64,000 bases of DNA from contig DATGZN010000094.1 of the NCBI GenBank assembly GCA_035297145.1, forward strand, positions 309,768 to 373,767, given 5' to 3'. Positions 1 through 8,147 of the stretch are shown here, piece after piece. The DNA is from QHXW01 sp035297145. GTDB lineage: Bacteria > Acidobacteriota > Terriglobia > Bryobacterales > Bryobacteraceae. The notes under the pieces were generated by a model, which was not told where the DNA came from, ran no database searches, and was given only the letters and a program-made list of their open reading frames with translations. Every line of letters starts with the position of its first letter. Position 1 is the first letter of the stretch. A program made the position numbers and the translations under genes.

Positions 1-1084
1 ACAGGCGAATCTTCGCCACCAGCTCCTGCCGGTTTTCCGGATCTTCGAGTAAGAGCGGTTCGAACTCCGGTCCGTATCGCTCAGCCACACCGGCTTGCCG
101 GGGAACTATCGCGGGAACTCCCCGGCATATCGCCTCCTGGACGTTCAAGCCATAAGCCTCGTAACGGGCCGGGCTCACCAGCAGATCCGCCGCCGCCAGC
201 AGATTGCGTACTTCTGCCGTGAAGCCGAGGAGGCGAATGCGATCGCCCAATCCGCCCTCGGAAACTTTTTGCCGCCACATCGGCAGTGCATGGCCGCTGC
301 CTGCCGCCAGCAAGTCCACGTCCCACCGTGGATCGGCGCACAGGACTTTCCAGGATTCAAACAGAACATCGAATCCCTTGCGATGCTCCAGTCCCAAAGC
401 GCCGACAAACACGGCCACCATGCGCTCTTCGGGAATACCCAGAGCCTTCCGGCTCGCGGCTCTTTCCGAGGCGGTGATGGGTCCCCATTGCGACTCCGCG
501 CCTAAATAGACGGTATGCACGCGCTCGGGTTCTATATCGAGACGCTCGATCAGGTCTCGGCTGGTTCGATTCGAGTTCGTAATGAAGATGCGTCCCAGGC
601 GTGCCGCCACTTTTTCCCGTCGGCGCGCTAAGCGGTCGCTCAAGCTTCGCTTGATGCCAAACCACAAGGGCCCTTCCTGGGGCTTCGGTGTCCAGGCATG
701 ATGCACGTAGTGAACCCAGTTGATGCCCGGCCAGAGGCAGTTATCCCCATTTACCACGACGCGAGCGTCCCGCCAGCGCCGGGTGACGTAGCGCGCGACC
801 CGCCTTCCATAGAAATCGAGCATGGGCCTTCCCAGAAAAAATGACCCCGCCGGCCGGGGTACGCGATGGATTGTTACCAGGGGATGATTGGCGAAGTCGG
901 CATCCGCGCTGTGGCACACCGCATGCACCGGCGTGCCTTGCTCCACCAGATATTGGCCCAGGGCCAGATTGGCCTTGTCCATTCCACCCTTCTGGTGAAA
1001 ACCGCCCGCTACCAGCACCCACGGAGACGCTGGGTTAGCCTTCGTGGGAGACTGCTGCTCGGAACCGCCGGAAGTTGCTTCCAT
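1..1084 (-). CDS. GT4 glycosyltransferase (partial, runs off the left edge)
   Basis: The minus-strand reading frame is open from an ATG at 1084 to base 1, so the C-terminus lies outside the window. The start is chosen because it is the first ATG after the preceding gene stops at 1123; no clear ribosome-binding site is visible. The translation has the GT-B look of family 4 retaining transferases: an N-terminal GGFHQKGGMDKAN donor/acceptor loop, a central VFVGALGLEHRKGFD stretch that begins the nucleotide-sugar domain, and ARYEAYGLNVQEAICRGVP, which carries the EX7E motif. It probably adds a sugar to the lipid-linked exopolysaccharide repeat unit on the cytoplasmic face. It is the last visible gene of the operon that begins at 7754. 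Donor and linkage cannot be told. Confidence 0.88.
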   Translation of the reverse strand, partial: MEATSGGSEQQSPTKANPASPWVLVAGGFHQKGGMDKANLALGQYLVEQGTPVHAVCHSADADFANHPLVTIHRVPRPAGSFFLGRPMLDFYGRRVARYVTRRWRDARVVVNGDNCLWPGINWVHYVHHAWTPKPQEGPLWFGIKRSLSDRLARRREKVAARLGRIFITNSNRTSRDLIERLDIEPERVHTVYLGAESQWGPITASERAASRKALGIPEERMVAVFVGALGLEHRKGFDVLFESWKVLCADPRWDVDLLAAGSGHALPMWRQKVSEGGLGDRIRLLGFTAEVRNLLAAADLLVSPARYEAYGLNVQEAICRGVPAIVPRQAGVAERYGPEFEPLLLEDPENRQELVAKIRL

Positions 1085-1122
1085 GGTATGTGAGGAAAAT
1101 GAAGTGAGACGTCGGGAGCCGG

Positions 1123-2307
1123 TCAGGACTGGTTGACGCCAATGGTGGTTCGAAGCAGCTCTCGTAGCGCACGCATTTGCGAAGCCGGATCGCAAAGTTG
1201 ACGCGCTCGCGACGGTCCAGCTTGTCCCAGGCGCCTTCGCAACCCAGGCGACTCGATCAGCCGCCGCAGCGCCGCCGCCAAGCTTCCCGGATCGTTAGGC
1301 TGGACCAGCAACCCGCAGGAATCGTTCAGAATCTCCAGCGCGCCCCCGATAGCTGTGGTGACAACGGGCCGCCCGGCCCAGAGAGCCTCGATGAACACGA
1401 TGCCGAACGGTTCCGGCCCCAGATTCGGCTGGCAGAAAATGTCCGCCCCAGCCAAGAGCCGGGCCACGTCGGAGCGTTGCCCCAGGAAACGTATGCGGTC
1501 CGCGATCCCCAACGCACGCGCGCTTCGCTGCACTTCGTCGAATTGCCGCTGATCCGCCGCGTTCTGCGGGCCACCTACCATCCAGCAGACCCAGGCCGGC
1601 GTGTCGCGCAGTTCGGCGAGCGCTCGTAAATGGAGAAGATGCCCTTTCCAAGCTTCGTAACGGCTCACTTGGATGATAACCGCCGGTTGCTCCTCCACAC
1701 CCAGCTCGCGCCGCGCCGCCGCGCGCCATTCCTGTGCGTCGGGCGCGTCTACCAGCGCCACTGGATAATGCACCACGGGAGCCGGCACGTTCGGAAACAG
1801 GTTTGCGACTGAATCCGCCACGAAACCGCTGTTCGCAATGGCCAGATCAGGCGCGGTTTTCCGGGCTAGGCGCTCGAGCATGTTCCGGCCGCTATGTGCG
1901 CTGTGCGCCCAGAAGATCACCCGGCGCCCGGCGCGACGCGCCGTTCGGCCGAAAATCAAAAGGGGCCAGGGCATGTGGCAGATCACCACGTCGAATTTCT
2001 TCCGGCCAAGCAATTCGCGCAGGCGCCGCCGCGCCCGCCAGACGGTCCAAGGACGGCTGATCCGTACGGCTCCCAGCCAGTCGACCGGAACATTTTCGGC
2101 GGTCAATTCCCGGCTCAGCCGGCCTTCATAGCAAAGTCCGAAGTGCGGCTCCATCCCCGGGCAAAGGTGGCGTAAACGCGCCAGCGTGACCATCAGGGTT
2201 TCTACGCCTCCATACAAGTTGCCGGAGTGCAGGTGGAGTACGCGCAAGATATCGTCTGCTCCGCCCATGGGCGCTTGCTTGTCCCTGAGTTCGGAGGCGG
2301 TGATCAT
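1123..2307 (-). CDS. GT4 glycosyltransferase
   Basis: This 394-residue protein is a GT-B fold retaining glycosyltransferase of family 4. The N-terminal acceptor domain contains HSGNLYGGVETLM. The C-terminal donor domain contains VSRYEAWKGH and then GPEPFGIVFIEALWAGRPV, where the two Glu of the EX7E motif bind the nucleotide sugar, followed by a conserved IGGALEIL loop. The ATG at 2307 has a strong GGAGGAGGTGAG ribosome-binding site and overlaps the stop of the upstream transferase by 4 bases (ATGA), so the two are translationally coupled. The context (three GT4 genes behind an exosortase and a Wzz/BY-kinase) points to assembly of an exopolysaccharide repeat unit. Sugar specificity is unknown. 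Confidence 0.9.
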   Translation of the reverse strand: MITASELRDKQAPMGGADDILRVLHLHSGNLYGGVETLMVTLARLRHLCPGMEPHFGLCYEGRLSRELTAENVPVDWLGAVRISRPWTVWRARRRLRELLGRKKFDVVICHMPWPLLIFGRTARRAGRRVIFWAHSAHSGRNMLERLARKTAPDLAIANSGFVADSVANLFPNVPAPVVHYPVALVDAPDAQEWRAAARRELGVEEQPAVIIQVSRYEAWKGHLLHLRALAELRDTPAWVCWMVGGPQNAADQRQFDEVQRSARALGIADRIRFLGQRSDVARLLAGADIFCQPNLGPEPFGIVFIEALWAGRPVVTTAIGGALEILNDSCGLLVQPNDPGSLAAALRRLIESPGLRRRLGQAGPSRARQLCDPASQMRALRELLRTTIGVNQS

Positions 2308-3581
2308 TTCTCACCTCCTCCGGTCAGGGGAGAGACCGCCGCACGAATCGCGGATTTGGCGTGAGCGTTCGGTTGCTGCCCGCGGTTCGTGTGATCGGCA
2401 ATCCGCTCGTACAACGGAACAAGCTCCGCAGCCAGGCGATGGCCTTGGAAACCCTCCTCGGCAGCGGCTCGCGCAGCCCTGCCCAGGCGGAGCCGGAGCT
2501 GCTCATCGCGCGCCAGCTTCTCAATTTGTCGCGCCAGCTGCCGGAAATCGCCGGGCGCATGCCCCAGAGCGTTTATGCCATCGGCGAATAGTTCGTCCGC
2601 GCCGCCTGCCTGGCTCGCGATCACGGCCTTTCCACAAGCCATGCCTTCGATGATGGCCATGCCAAACGGCTCCGGTTTCGTACTGGCGTGCACCAGGATG
2701 TCCAGCGATCGCATAGCGTCTGCCGGGTCGTCCAAAAACCCCGTAAAGCCTACCCGGTCGCGCAGCCCCCATTGCTCCGCCATGCGCTCCAGTTCCGCGA
2801 GCGAATACTGGCTTCCGCTGGTTTGGTAGATCGGGCCGCCAATCACGTAGCCTCGAATTCCGAGTTCGCGCGGAACGAGAGAAAGCGCCCGCAGAAACAC
2901 CTCATGGCCTTTCCATCGCGCGAACGTTGCCACCAGGCCAACGCGAACGGTTCCCGCGGGCGACGGGGAAAGCCCCGAGGCCTTGTCCAGATCGCATGTC
3001 TCGCCCTGGGGCGCAAACCGTCGGATATCAATCGCGTTGTAGATGGTCGCCACCTGCACGGCGGGGTACAGTCCGGCTAGATCGGCAGCCACGCTCTTGG
3101 AATTGGCAATGACCGTGTCGCAGCGGCCTTGGAACGGGCGCAACAGAGTCCCCATCAGCGGGCGCGCGCTGGCATAGTCGTGCATATGCCAAATCAACGC
3201 CGTCTTCGGCGGACGCACCAGACTGCCCAGTACGTGCATCTTGAATCCGTTGCTATGAATCACTGCGGGGTCGAGGTTGCGGATCAGCTTACCCAAGCGC
3301 CGCGCATAGGCCGCCGCCGGTCCGAGTGAAGTGAGCACCGCGCGCAGCACTGCGGAACGGCGCTGTCCGGCGTCGCCTAGCGTGGCTATGGCGGCCGGAA
3401 AGGGAATCACGAACACCTGAACCCCCATCTGCCGCGCTTTCCCCACCAGTGGGCCGTCTTCGCCCACCGCCAGGCATAGCTCCCAATCCGGCCGGGCCTC
3501 ACGGATGCTGGCCATCAGTGATACAAGGCTGGTCTCGGCGCCCCCCATTTGACCACATGGATTCAGGTAGAGAATTCTCAT
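2304..3581 (-). CDS. GT4 glycosyltransferase
   Basis: A GT4-type transferase of about 425 residues. I start it at the ATG at 3581 (MRILYLNPCGQMGGAETS) because this is where the canonical first beta strand and the GGAE loop of the family begin; the frame is open further upstream but would overlap the EpsI gene. Donor-site features are visible: VATFARWKGHEVFLRAL and then TKPEPFGMAIIEGMACGKAV with the EX7E motif and SQAGGADEL. It lies 13 bases after the EpsI gene and overlaps the next transferase by 4 bases, so it belongs to the same operon. The likely role is addition of one sugar to the undecaprenyl-linked repeat unit; donor and acceptor are not predictable from sequence alone. Confidence 0.9.
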   Translation of the reverse strand: MRILYLNPCGQMGGAETSLVSLMASIREARPDWELCLAVGEDGPLVGKARQMGVQVFVIPFPAAIATLGDAGQRRSAVLRAVLTSLGPAAAYARRLGKLIRNLDPAVIHSNGFKMHVLGSLVRPPKTALIWHMHDYASARPLMGTLLRPFQGRCDTVIANSKSVAADLAGLYPAVQVATIYNAIDIRRFAPQGETCDLDKASGLSPSPAGTVRVGLVATFARWKGHEVFLRALSLVPRELGIRGYVIGGPIYQTSGSQYSLAELERMAEQWGLRDRVGFTGFLDDPADAMRSLDILVHASTKPEPFGMAIIEGMACGKAVIASQAGGADELFADGINALGHAPGDFRQLARQIEKLARDEQLRLRLGRAARAAAEEGFQGHRLAAELVPLYERIADHTNRGQQPNAHAKSAIRAAVSPLTGGGEK

Positions 3582-3594
3582 CGGCCGTAGTGCT

Positions 3595-4269
3595 CTAGCG
3601 AGCCATCTCGAAACGATTGGTAAGCGCGGGGGCCAACACATCGATGAACTGAAGGCAATTGCCAAAGTCGTTTCCGTTATCCGCCGTGGGCGAGATCAAT
3701 CTCACCAGGCTGGCGTCGGAACGGTGATACCGGATCAGATCCGGCAACAAACGGATCTTCGCCCAGAACTCGTCCGCCCATGCATCGCGCTCGTTCTGAT
3801 ACCAGAACACCACCAGAATCCGGTTCCCTGACTTCTCCATAATGTATTCGTTGACCGGAGTGGTTTGAGACCCCTCGATGCCGCTGACCGATGCAGTTCT
3901 GGACGAGCGCACCGACCATCCCGCACCGGGCAGGCACACGCGAGGCGAGTGTGGGCCATACTTACCCTGCAATGACTTGAAATACGCCACGAAGAGGTTG
4001 ATCGAGGCTCCACTTCGGTCATTCACGTAGTCACGAAGAATGTATTCATCCGGACGAAGGTACGCAACGGTGTTAGGGTCCAGAGCCTGTTCGCCACGCT
4101 GCTCCCACGCGCCAAGCCGCACCGGCAGGCCGCGCAAATCAGGCGGCGGCACCCTGCGCTCCGGTATCGAAAGCCCGCGTGAGGCGGCCATCTGTAGGAA
4201 CAGAATCAGGCAAACTGGAATCAACCGGCTACGCATGCCTTGCCGGAATGCGCTGAGCACGCTACGCAT
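3595..4269 (-). CDS. epsI: Exosortase-associated protein EpsI
   Basis: A 224-residue exported or membrane-anchored protein with an N-terminal hydrophobic segment (residues 14-31), followed by the EpsI (DUF3485) domain: LGAWEQRGEQALDPN near the start, then FVAYFKSLQGKYGPHSPRVCLPGAGW, the family's conserved block around His-Ser-Pro and Cys-Leu-Pro, and RILVVFWYQNERD. EpsI proteins accompany exosortases in exopolysaccharide/PEP-CTERM loci and are either separate, as here, or fused to the exosortase C-terminus. The ATG at 4269 overlaps the exosortase stop by 8 bases, supporting co-translation. The biochemical activity of the family is not established; the neighbours tie it to the exosortase. Confidence 0.9.
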   Translation of the reverse strand: MRSVLSAFRQGMRSRLIPVCLILFLQMAASRGLSIPERRVPPPDLRGLPVRLGAWEQRGEQALDPNTVAYLRPDEYILRDYVNDRSGASINLFVAYFKSLQGKYGPHSPRVCLPGAGWSVRSSRTASVSGIEGSQTTPVNEYIMEKSGNRILVVFWYQNERDAWADEFWAKIRLLPDLIRYHRSDASLVRLISPTADNGNDFGNCLQFIDVLAPALTNRFEMAR

Positions 4270-5113
4270 GCCGCGACCGCCAAGCTCTTCGCAGAAGCAC
4301 TGTCAGCAGGTGGAAAACGATGCAACCAGCCGCGGATATCGCCACGCTCAGGTATCCGAACGCCTGGTGAGCCGCGCCCTCGACGAGCGCCCGATTATAC
4401 TGGCTCGCGATACCGGTCACGACAATGCGGCCGGCATTGCCAAGAATCGCCACCGGAACGGCTGACAACACGATGAGCAGGCGCATAATCCTCCCCGTCG
4501 CGAAAAAGTAACCGTATACCACGCAGAGAAACCAGATCGAAAACAGAGACCGGATGCCGCTGCAGGCTTCTTCGACCGACAGCTTGATCCCGACCAACTC
4601 CAGCACGTTGCCCTCGCGGAGCACCGGATATCCTAGCGCATCGAGCGTGGCCTCGCCTATTCTGCTTGCCAGTAACTGCAAGTCCAGCGTGAGGCGCTCA
4701 TACAAAAACGTGGGGGGCGTCACCATCAGGACGAGCGTGCAAAGGGGGTAGGCAAGCGCCCGTACCATCCGCATTCCATAAAGAGCGGCAATCAAACCCA
4801 CCAGCGAAACCAGAAAAGCCATTCGGCTGATCCAGATCCCGTGCGCCATCGTCCCCACAATCGCTTGCGCGGCGCCCAAGCCCGTCAGAACGACGCCCCA
4901 TAAGGAAGGCTCTCGCCGAATCTCGCGAAGCCGGGCGCGCTTGCTCCAGACCATACACAGGGCGGCGGGAACCACCAGAATCCCATGCTCCATCGACGCT
5001 GGTTCGTCGAACCAGCTTCCGTACATGCTCCGCAAGATCGGCCAAAAGGTTACCAACAACAGCGCGCCGGCGATGACGGCCGGCACAAGCGTTGGGTCCT
5101 GAGGCCGGGTCAC
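4262..5113 (-). CDS. xrt: Exosortase (EpsH/Xrt family)
   Basis: A 283-residue polytopic membrane protein with about eight hydrophobic segments. The exosortase triad is intact: Cys184 in VEEACSGIRSLF, Arg229 in ILGNAGRIVVTGI and His249 in EGAAHQAFGYLS. Exosortases are transpeptidase-like enzymes in the cytoplasmic membrane thought to cleave and transfer PEP-CTERM-tagged proteins, and they are co-inherited with exopolysaccharide genes. The start is a GTG at 5113, 28 bases after the BY-kinase gene, and the stop overlaps epsI. A likely substrate, the PEP-CTERM protein at 24043-24828, is in the same window. The exact Xrt subtype cannot be assigned by eye. Confidence 0.93.
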   Translation of the reverse strand: MTRPQDPTLVPAVIAGALLLVTFWPILRSMYGSWFDEPASMEHGILVVPAALCMVWSKRARLREIRREPSLWGVVLTGLGAAQAIVGTMAHGIWISRMAFLVSLVGLIAALYGMRMVRALAYPLCTLVLMVTPPTFLYERLTLDLQLLASRIGEATLDALGYPVLREGNVLELVGIKLSVEEACSGIRSLFSIWFLCVVYGYFFATGRIMRLLIVLSAVPVAILGNAGRIVVTGIASQYNRALVEGAAHQAFGYLSVAISAAGCIVFHLLTVLLRRAWRSRHA

Positions 5114-5141
5114 AATCGCGGCTGGCGCCGCGTCGCTACCG

Positions 5142-7403
5142 TTACCGCTTTCGGTTTTCGTCGGCGTAGTCGTAGTAGTAGTAGTGCCGCTTGAGATACG
5201 AATTCGATGCTTCCCACGCGGTCAAGATCGTGCCCAGTAGGAACAGACCGTCCTCACGCATGCGCCGGTACGCCTCCACGGCGTGCTCGCGGCTGGTGGC
5301 GCCGGAACGAAGAACCAAAACGGCTCCGTCGGTCAGCGGAGCAATGATCCGCGCGTCCGCCAGATGTAGAAATGGCGGAGCATCGACCAGGACCATATCA
5401 TAAGCTTCCCGCAGCTTGCTAAAAAAAGTGCGCAGTTTGGGTGAGTACAGGGCTCTGGCTACATGGCTATCCGTCGCACGGTTCGGCAGGATGAAAAGCC
5501 CCGGGATCCCCGTACTCACACCCATAAGCTCGGGTTCCAAGGGCCCCTCGTTGCCAAGAGAGTCGATCAGGCTGTTTGTATTCGGCAGGTGAAATCGCTT
5601 GTGCAGGTGCGGCCGGCGGAAGTCCCCGTCTACCAGAAGTACTTTTCTTCCAGTTTCCGCCAGCGCGATACCCAGGTTCTGGACCACCGTGGTTTTGCCT
5701 TCGCCGGGGCCAGGACTGGTCACCAGCAATACTTTTAGAGGCCGCCCGCCTGGTCGAATTCTCAAAATGGAGGCGAGGGTCCCACGGAACGACTCGGTAA
5801 CGAATGCCGGTGCGCTCCTCCAGTTTGCCAGGGCCGATGGCAATTCGTCGCTACCCACGGGGATTAGGGCGTTCCCGGCGTTGGGCGCCATCCCGGCTTC
5901 CAGGTAGCCCGCAGGAGAAAGATTCGGAATTACGCCGAGTTCGGGCGTGTTCAACCAGCGCCGCATACTTCCGGGTGATCGCACACTGCGGTCCGTGCGC
6001 TCTCGCAGAAACACGAACGCACAACCCGCCAACAGTCCCACGAAACTGCCGAGAGACAGGTTGAACAGTGGCCGGGGTTTGTACGGAACTGGCGGCGGCG
6101 TGCTGGGCTCGATAATACGAACCGGGTTGATCGAGGACGCGTTGGTGACTTCAGCCTGGTTGGCCTGCCCGATGAGCGTCTGATACTGCTGGCGCAGCGT
6201 CTCGACCTCGCGCTTCAGTTCGGCGTATTGGGAGGCCTTGCTCGCCTCCGAGCCAACCCGCTGCGACTTGCTGGCATAGTCGTCAGCGCGGTGTTTCTCT
6301 TCCCTTAGGGCAGCATCGTAATCGTCATGAATTTTCTTCAGGACGGCGGCCAGCTCCCGCTGATACGCTTCCTGCAGCGGTACGATTTGGGCATCGATCA
6401 ACCGCACCTTCTCATTCTTTTCCGTCATGGTGATCAGCAGCGCTGCTCGCTGCTGGTTTAGACTCCCGATCCTGTCCTGATAACCACGCAGCGTACTGTC
6501 CAACTGCACCTCGGTCAAGGACTCCGGGGGAACCCTGGTGGAAAGTTCATAGCGCGTTTGCGCCGCGATCACTTGCGAGTGGGCTTCAGTGAGTCTTTGT
6601 TTCGCTTGCGTCAATTGCAAATCTGCGAGGGTGGATATGTCTTGTCCGGCGAACAGGTTTCCCGATGCCTGCACGAAGGTGCGCAGCCGCTCTTCGGTGT
6701 CGTGCAGTTTGGTTTTCGTCTCCTCAATCTGCGTCGCCAGCAGTTCGTTCGTCTTTTGCGAACTTTGCGAATGCGACCGTGACGTGTCCTCCACAAACTC
6801 AGCCGCCATGGAGTTGAGGAAGCTGGCCGCCACCTGCGGGCTGGTCGACTCGCAACTCAATTCGATGAGTCTGGTTCTGTTGACGGGCCTGGCGTCAAAC
6901 GTCCCGATCGCCATGTCGAGGGCCCGGCGCGTACTCTCCACGGGATCTCTGGTGGAGGGCTGAAAGTGCTCGCGCAGCCGCGAGAGCACTCCCCTCACCG
7001 GCGGGGGGAGCGGGATCACTTCCGACTGCACGCGTTCGGCTCCGCGCCTCCGGAACCGCCCGCTGCGGAGAATGTTGAGTTGCGTCTGCAGATTGACTTC
7101 GTTGGATTCGAAGCTGGTGATATCGAGCGAATTCCTCAACCAGACCTCGCTCAACGGGATCACTTCTATGGTCGCGCTGGCGTTGTACGTGGGCAGGCTG
7201 TACAGCAGCGTCACCAAGCCCCCCGTTCCTCCCAGAAAAACCAGGATGACCAGCACCAGCCAGTATCTTCGAAGCAGCAGGAAGACATCCACTGGCGCAG
7301 ACCCCTCTTGGCTTTCCTCGTCCTGGGGCGGGGGCGGACCTGGCACGCGATGCGCTCCCCAGCGCATGGGATCGTCAGCGTCATTCAAAAGACGGATTTC
7401 CAT
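5142..7403 (-). CDS. Wzz/BY-kinase exopolysaccharide co-polymerase
   Basis: This 753-residue protein joins a Wzz-type chain-length module to a bacterial tyrosine kinase. The N-terminus has a first transmembrane segment near residues 48-68, then a long periplasmic coiled coil (about 190-420) and a second membrane segment near 455-475 after a Pro-rich stretch. The cytoplasmic kinase shows Walker A GPGEGKTT (565-572), Walker A' VLLVDGDFRRP and Walker B DMVLVDAPP. The C-terminal tail holds a cluster of five tyrosines (HYYYYDY), the usual autophosphorylation site. In Wzc/EpsB relatives, kinase cycling controls polymer length and export. It follows the 7407 gene by 3 bases and precedes the exosortase by 28, so it is part of the same operon. 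Confidence 0.93.
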   Translation of the reverse strand: MEIRLLNDADDPMRWGAHRVPGPPPPQDEESQEGSAPVDVFLLLRRYWLVLVILVFLGGTGGLVTLLYSLPTYNASATIEVIPLSEVWLRNSLDITSFESNEVNLQTQLNILRSGRFRRRGAERVQSEVIPLPPPVRGVLSRLREHFQPSTRDPVESTRRALDMAIGTFDARPVNRTRLIELSCESTSPQVAASFLNSMAAEFVEDTSRSHSQSSQKTNELLATQIEETKTKLHDTEERLRTFVQASGNLFAGQDISTLADLQLTQAKQRLTEAHSQVIAAQTRYELSTRVPPESLTEVQLDSTLRGYQDRIGSLNQQRAALLITMTEKNEKVRLIDAQIVPLQEAYQRELAAVLKKIHDDYDAALREEKHRADDYASKSQRVGSEASKASQYAELKREVETLRQQYQTLIGQANQAEVTNASSINPVRIIEPSTPPPVPYKPRPLFNLSLGSFVGLLAGCAFVFLRERTDRSVRSPGSMRRWLNTPELGVIPNLSPAGYLEAGMAPNAGNALIPVGSDELPSALANWRSAPAFVTESFRGTLASILRIRPGGRPLKVLLVTSPGPGEGKTTVVQNLGIALAETGRKVLLVDGDFRRPHLHKRFHLPNTNSLIDSLGNEGPLEPELMGVSTGIPGLFILPNRATDSHVARALYSPKLRTFFSKLREAYDMVLVDAPPFLHLADARIIAPLTDGAVLVLRSGATSREHAVEAYRRMREDGLFLLGTILTAWEASNSYLKRHYYYYDYADENRKR

Positions 7404-7406
7404 GGG

Positions 7407-7754
7407 TCACTCTTCCGGTTGGGCTGAGCCGTCCGCCGCCCTTACCATCATCGGCTGTCCGTCGCCGCTTGCCCGCGCGGTCGTGGCGCTGTGCTGGCCC
7501 CTCAGAAGCGCAGCCAGCGTCTGCACCAGGCCGGTCAACTCGGCCACAGCCTGTTCCAGTTTCTCCACCTTCGGAGTCAGCTCCCGGTCCTCGCGGTCCC
7601 GATGACACTCCGCGATCAGGCGCTGCACTGCGTTCCGGGCCAGGTCGGAAACGCTGCGGGCGCCCTCCCGTTCACAGACGCTCACGAACTGATGAAACTC
7701 GTCTTCGGAGACGCGAAAGTAAACCAGGCGTTCCCTTGGTTTTAATACGGCCAC
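7407..7754 (-). CDS. Small protein with RHH-like N-terminus and coiled coil
   Basis: A 115-residue protein with no family I can name. The first 50 residues (RERLVYFRVSEDEFHQFVSV...SVSDLARNAVQRLI) look like a ribbon-helix-helix or CopG-type fold: a beta strand, then two helices with the SVSDLARNAV spacing typical of that group. The middle (60-90) is a leucine-heptad coiled coil, LTPKVEKLEQAVAELTGLVQTLAALL, and the tail is low-complexity. The start is a GTG at 7754 with a GGGGAG ribosome-binding site 7 bases upstream. It is the first gene of the exopolysaccharide operon, three bases from the kinase gene, so it could be an autoregulator of the operon or a partner of the kinase. Both roles are inference. 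Confidence 0.75.
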   Translation of the reverse strand: MAVLKPRERLVYFRVSEDEFHQFVSVCEREGARSVSDLARNAVQRLIAECHRDREDRELTPKVEKLEQAVAELTGLVQTLAALLRGQHSATTARASGDGQPMMVRAADGSAQPEE

Positions 7755-7926
7755 GGCATTTCTCCCCGGTTGAGGTTGCTTGACGGGCAGACCGAACGTC
7801 TGCCGAGCCAGTTTCGGCGCGCTACCGCCCTTTGAGTCCCACGAACGGCTTTCGTTAAGTCAACCTAACCTACAGGATTTAAAGACTAATAAGAAAAGTT
7901 CGCTTGGCAGTGGCGACTAGGCTCAG

Positions 7927-7959
7927 TGACAATTGTCAATTCCCGCATGACATTTGTCA
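7927..7959. promoter_or_regulatory. Tandem palindromic operator, TGACA-NN-TGTCA twice
   Basis: TGACAATTGTCA (7927-7938) is a perfect 12-bp palindrome and TGACATTTGTCA (7948-7959) matches it at 11 of 12 bases. Their centres are exactly 21 bp apart, two helical turns, so two dimers would bind the same face of the DNA. They lie about 175-205 bases upstream of the GTG of the first operon gene. The layout fits an activator (for instance an enhancer-binding response regulator) or a cooperative repressor; the binding protein is unknown. Confidence 0.65.
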
Positions 7960-7979
7960 ATGAGTTTTCTGACTGTCGC

Positions 7980-7989
7980 GTACCAGTAC
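7980..7989. promoter_or_regulatory. GTAC-YR-GTAC site A
   Basis: GTACCAGTAC, one of four copies of the near-palindrome GTACYRGTAC found upstream of minus-strand envelope genes in this window (others at 9812, 14914 and 24961). It lies 225 bases upstream of the operon's first start codon and 20 bases from the tandem TGACA palindromes. Confidence 0.5.
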
Positions 7990-8147
7990 CAAAGGGGGCC
8001 TATTTAAGGTTTTCGCCAGCTCGACAGCAGTCGCCCCGCCTTGCTGAGAAACCCCGGTGCCGAGCCGATTCCAGCGGCGCGGTGCGCGGAGTGAACACAG
8101 AATTCTTACTTAGAAAAGCTTGGCTCGTTCTAACGGATCAGGTTGCT

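Larger units (their letters stand above)
7755..8147. other. Intergenic region upstream of the exopolysaccharide operon
   Basis: This 393-base gap separates the operon starting at 7754 from the 3' end of the WecA-like gene, both on the minus strand. No credible coding sequence is seen. It is AT-richer than its surroundings around 7855-7900 and holds two perfect or near-perfect palindromes (7927-7959) and a GTACCAGTAC site (7980-7989), so it is most likely the control region of the operon. I could not define a convincing -35/-10 pair or a sigma-54 -24/-12 element. Confidence 0.6.

Noticed and set aside
7755..7925. Possible sigma-54 (-24/-12) promoter for the BY-kinase operon, as in PrsR-controlled PEP-CTERM genes
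   Set aside because: No sequence with GG-N10-GC in the right context was found on the minus strand upstream of 7754; nor in the conserved part of the duplicated control region.
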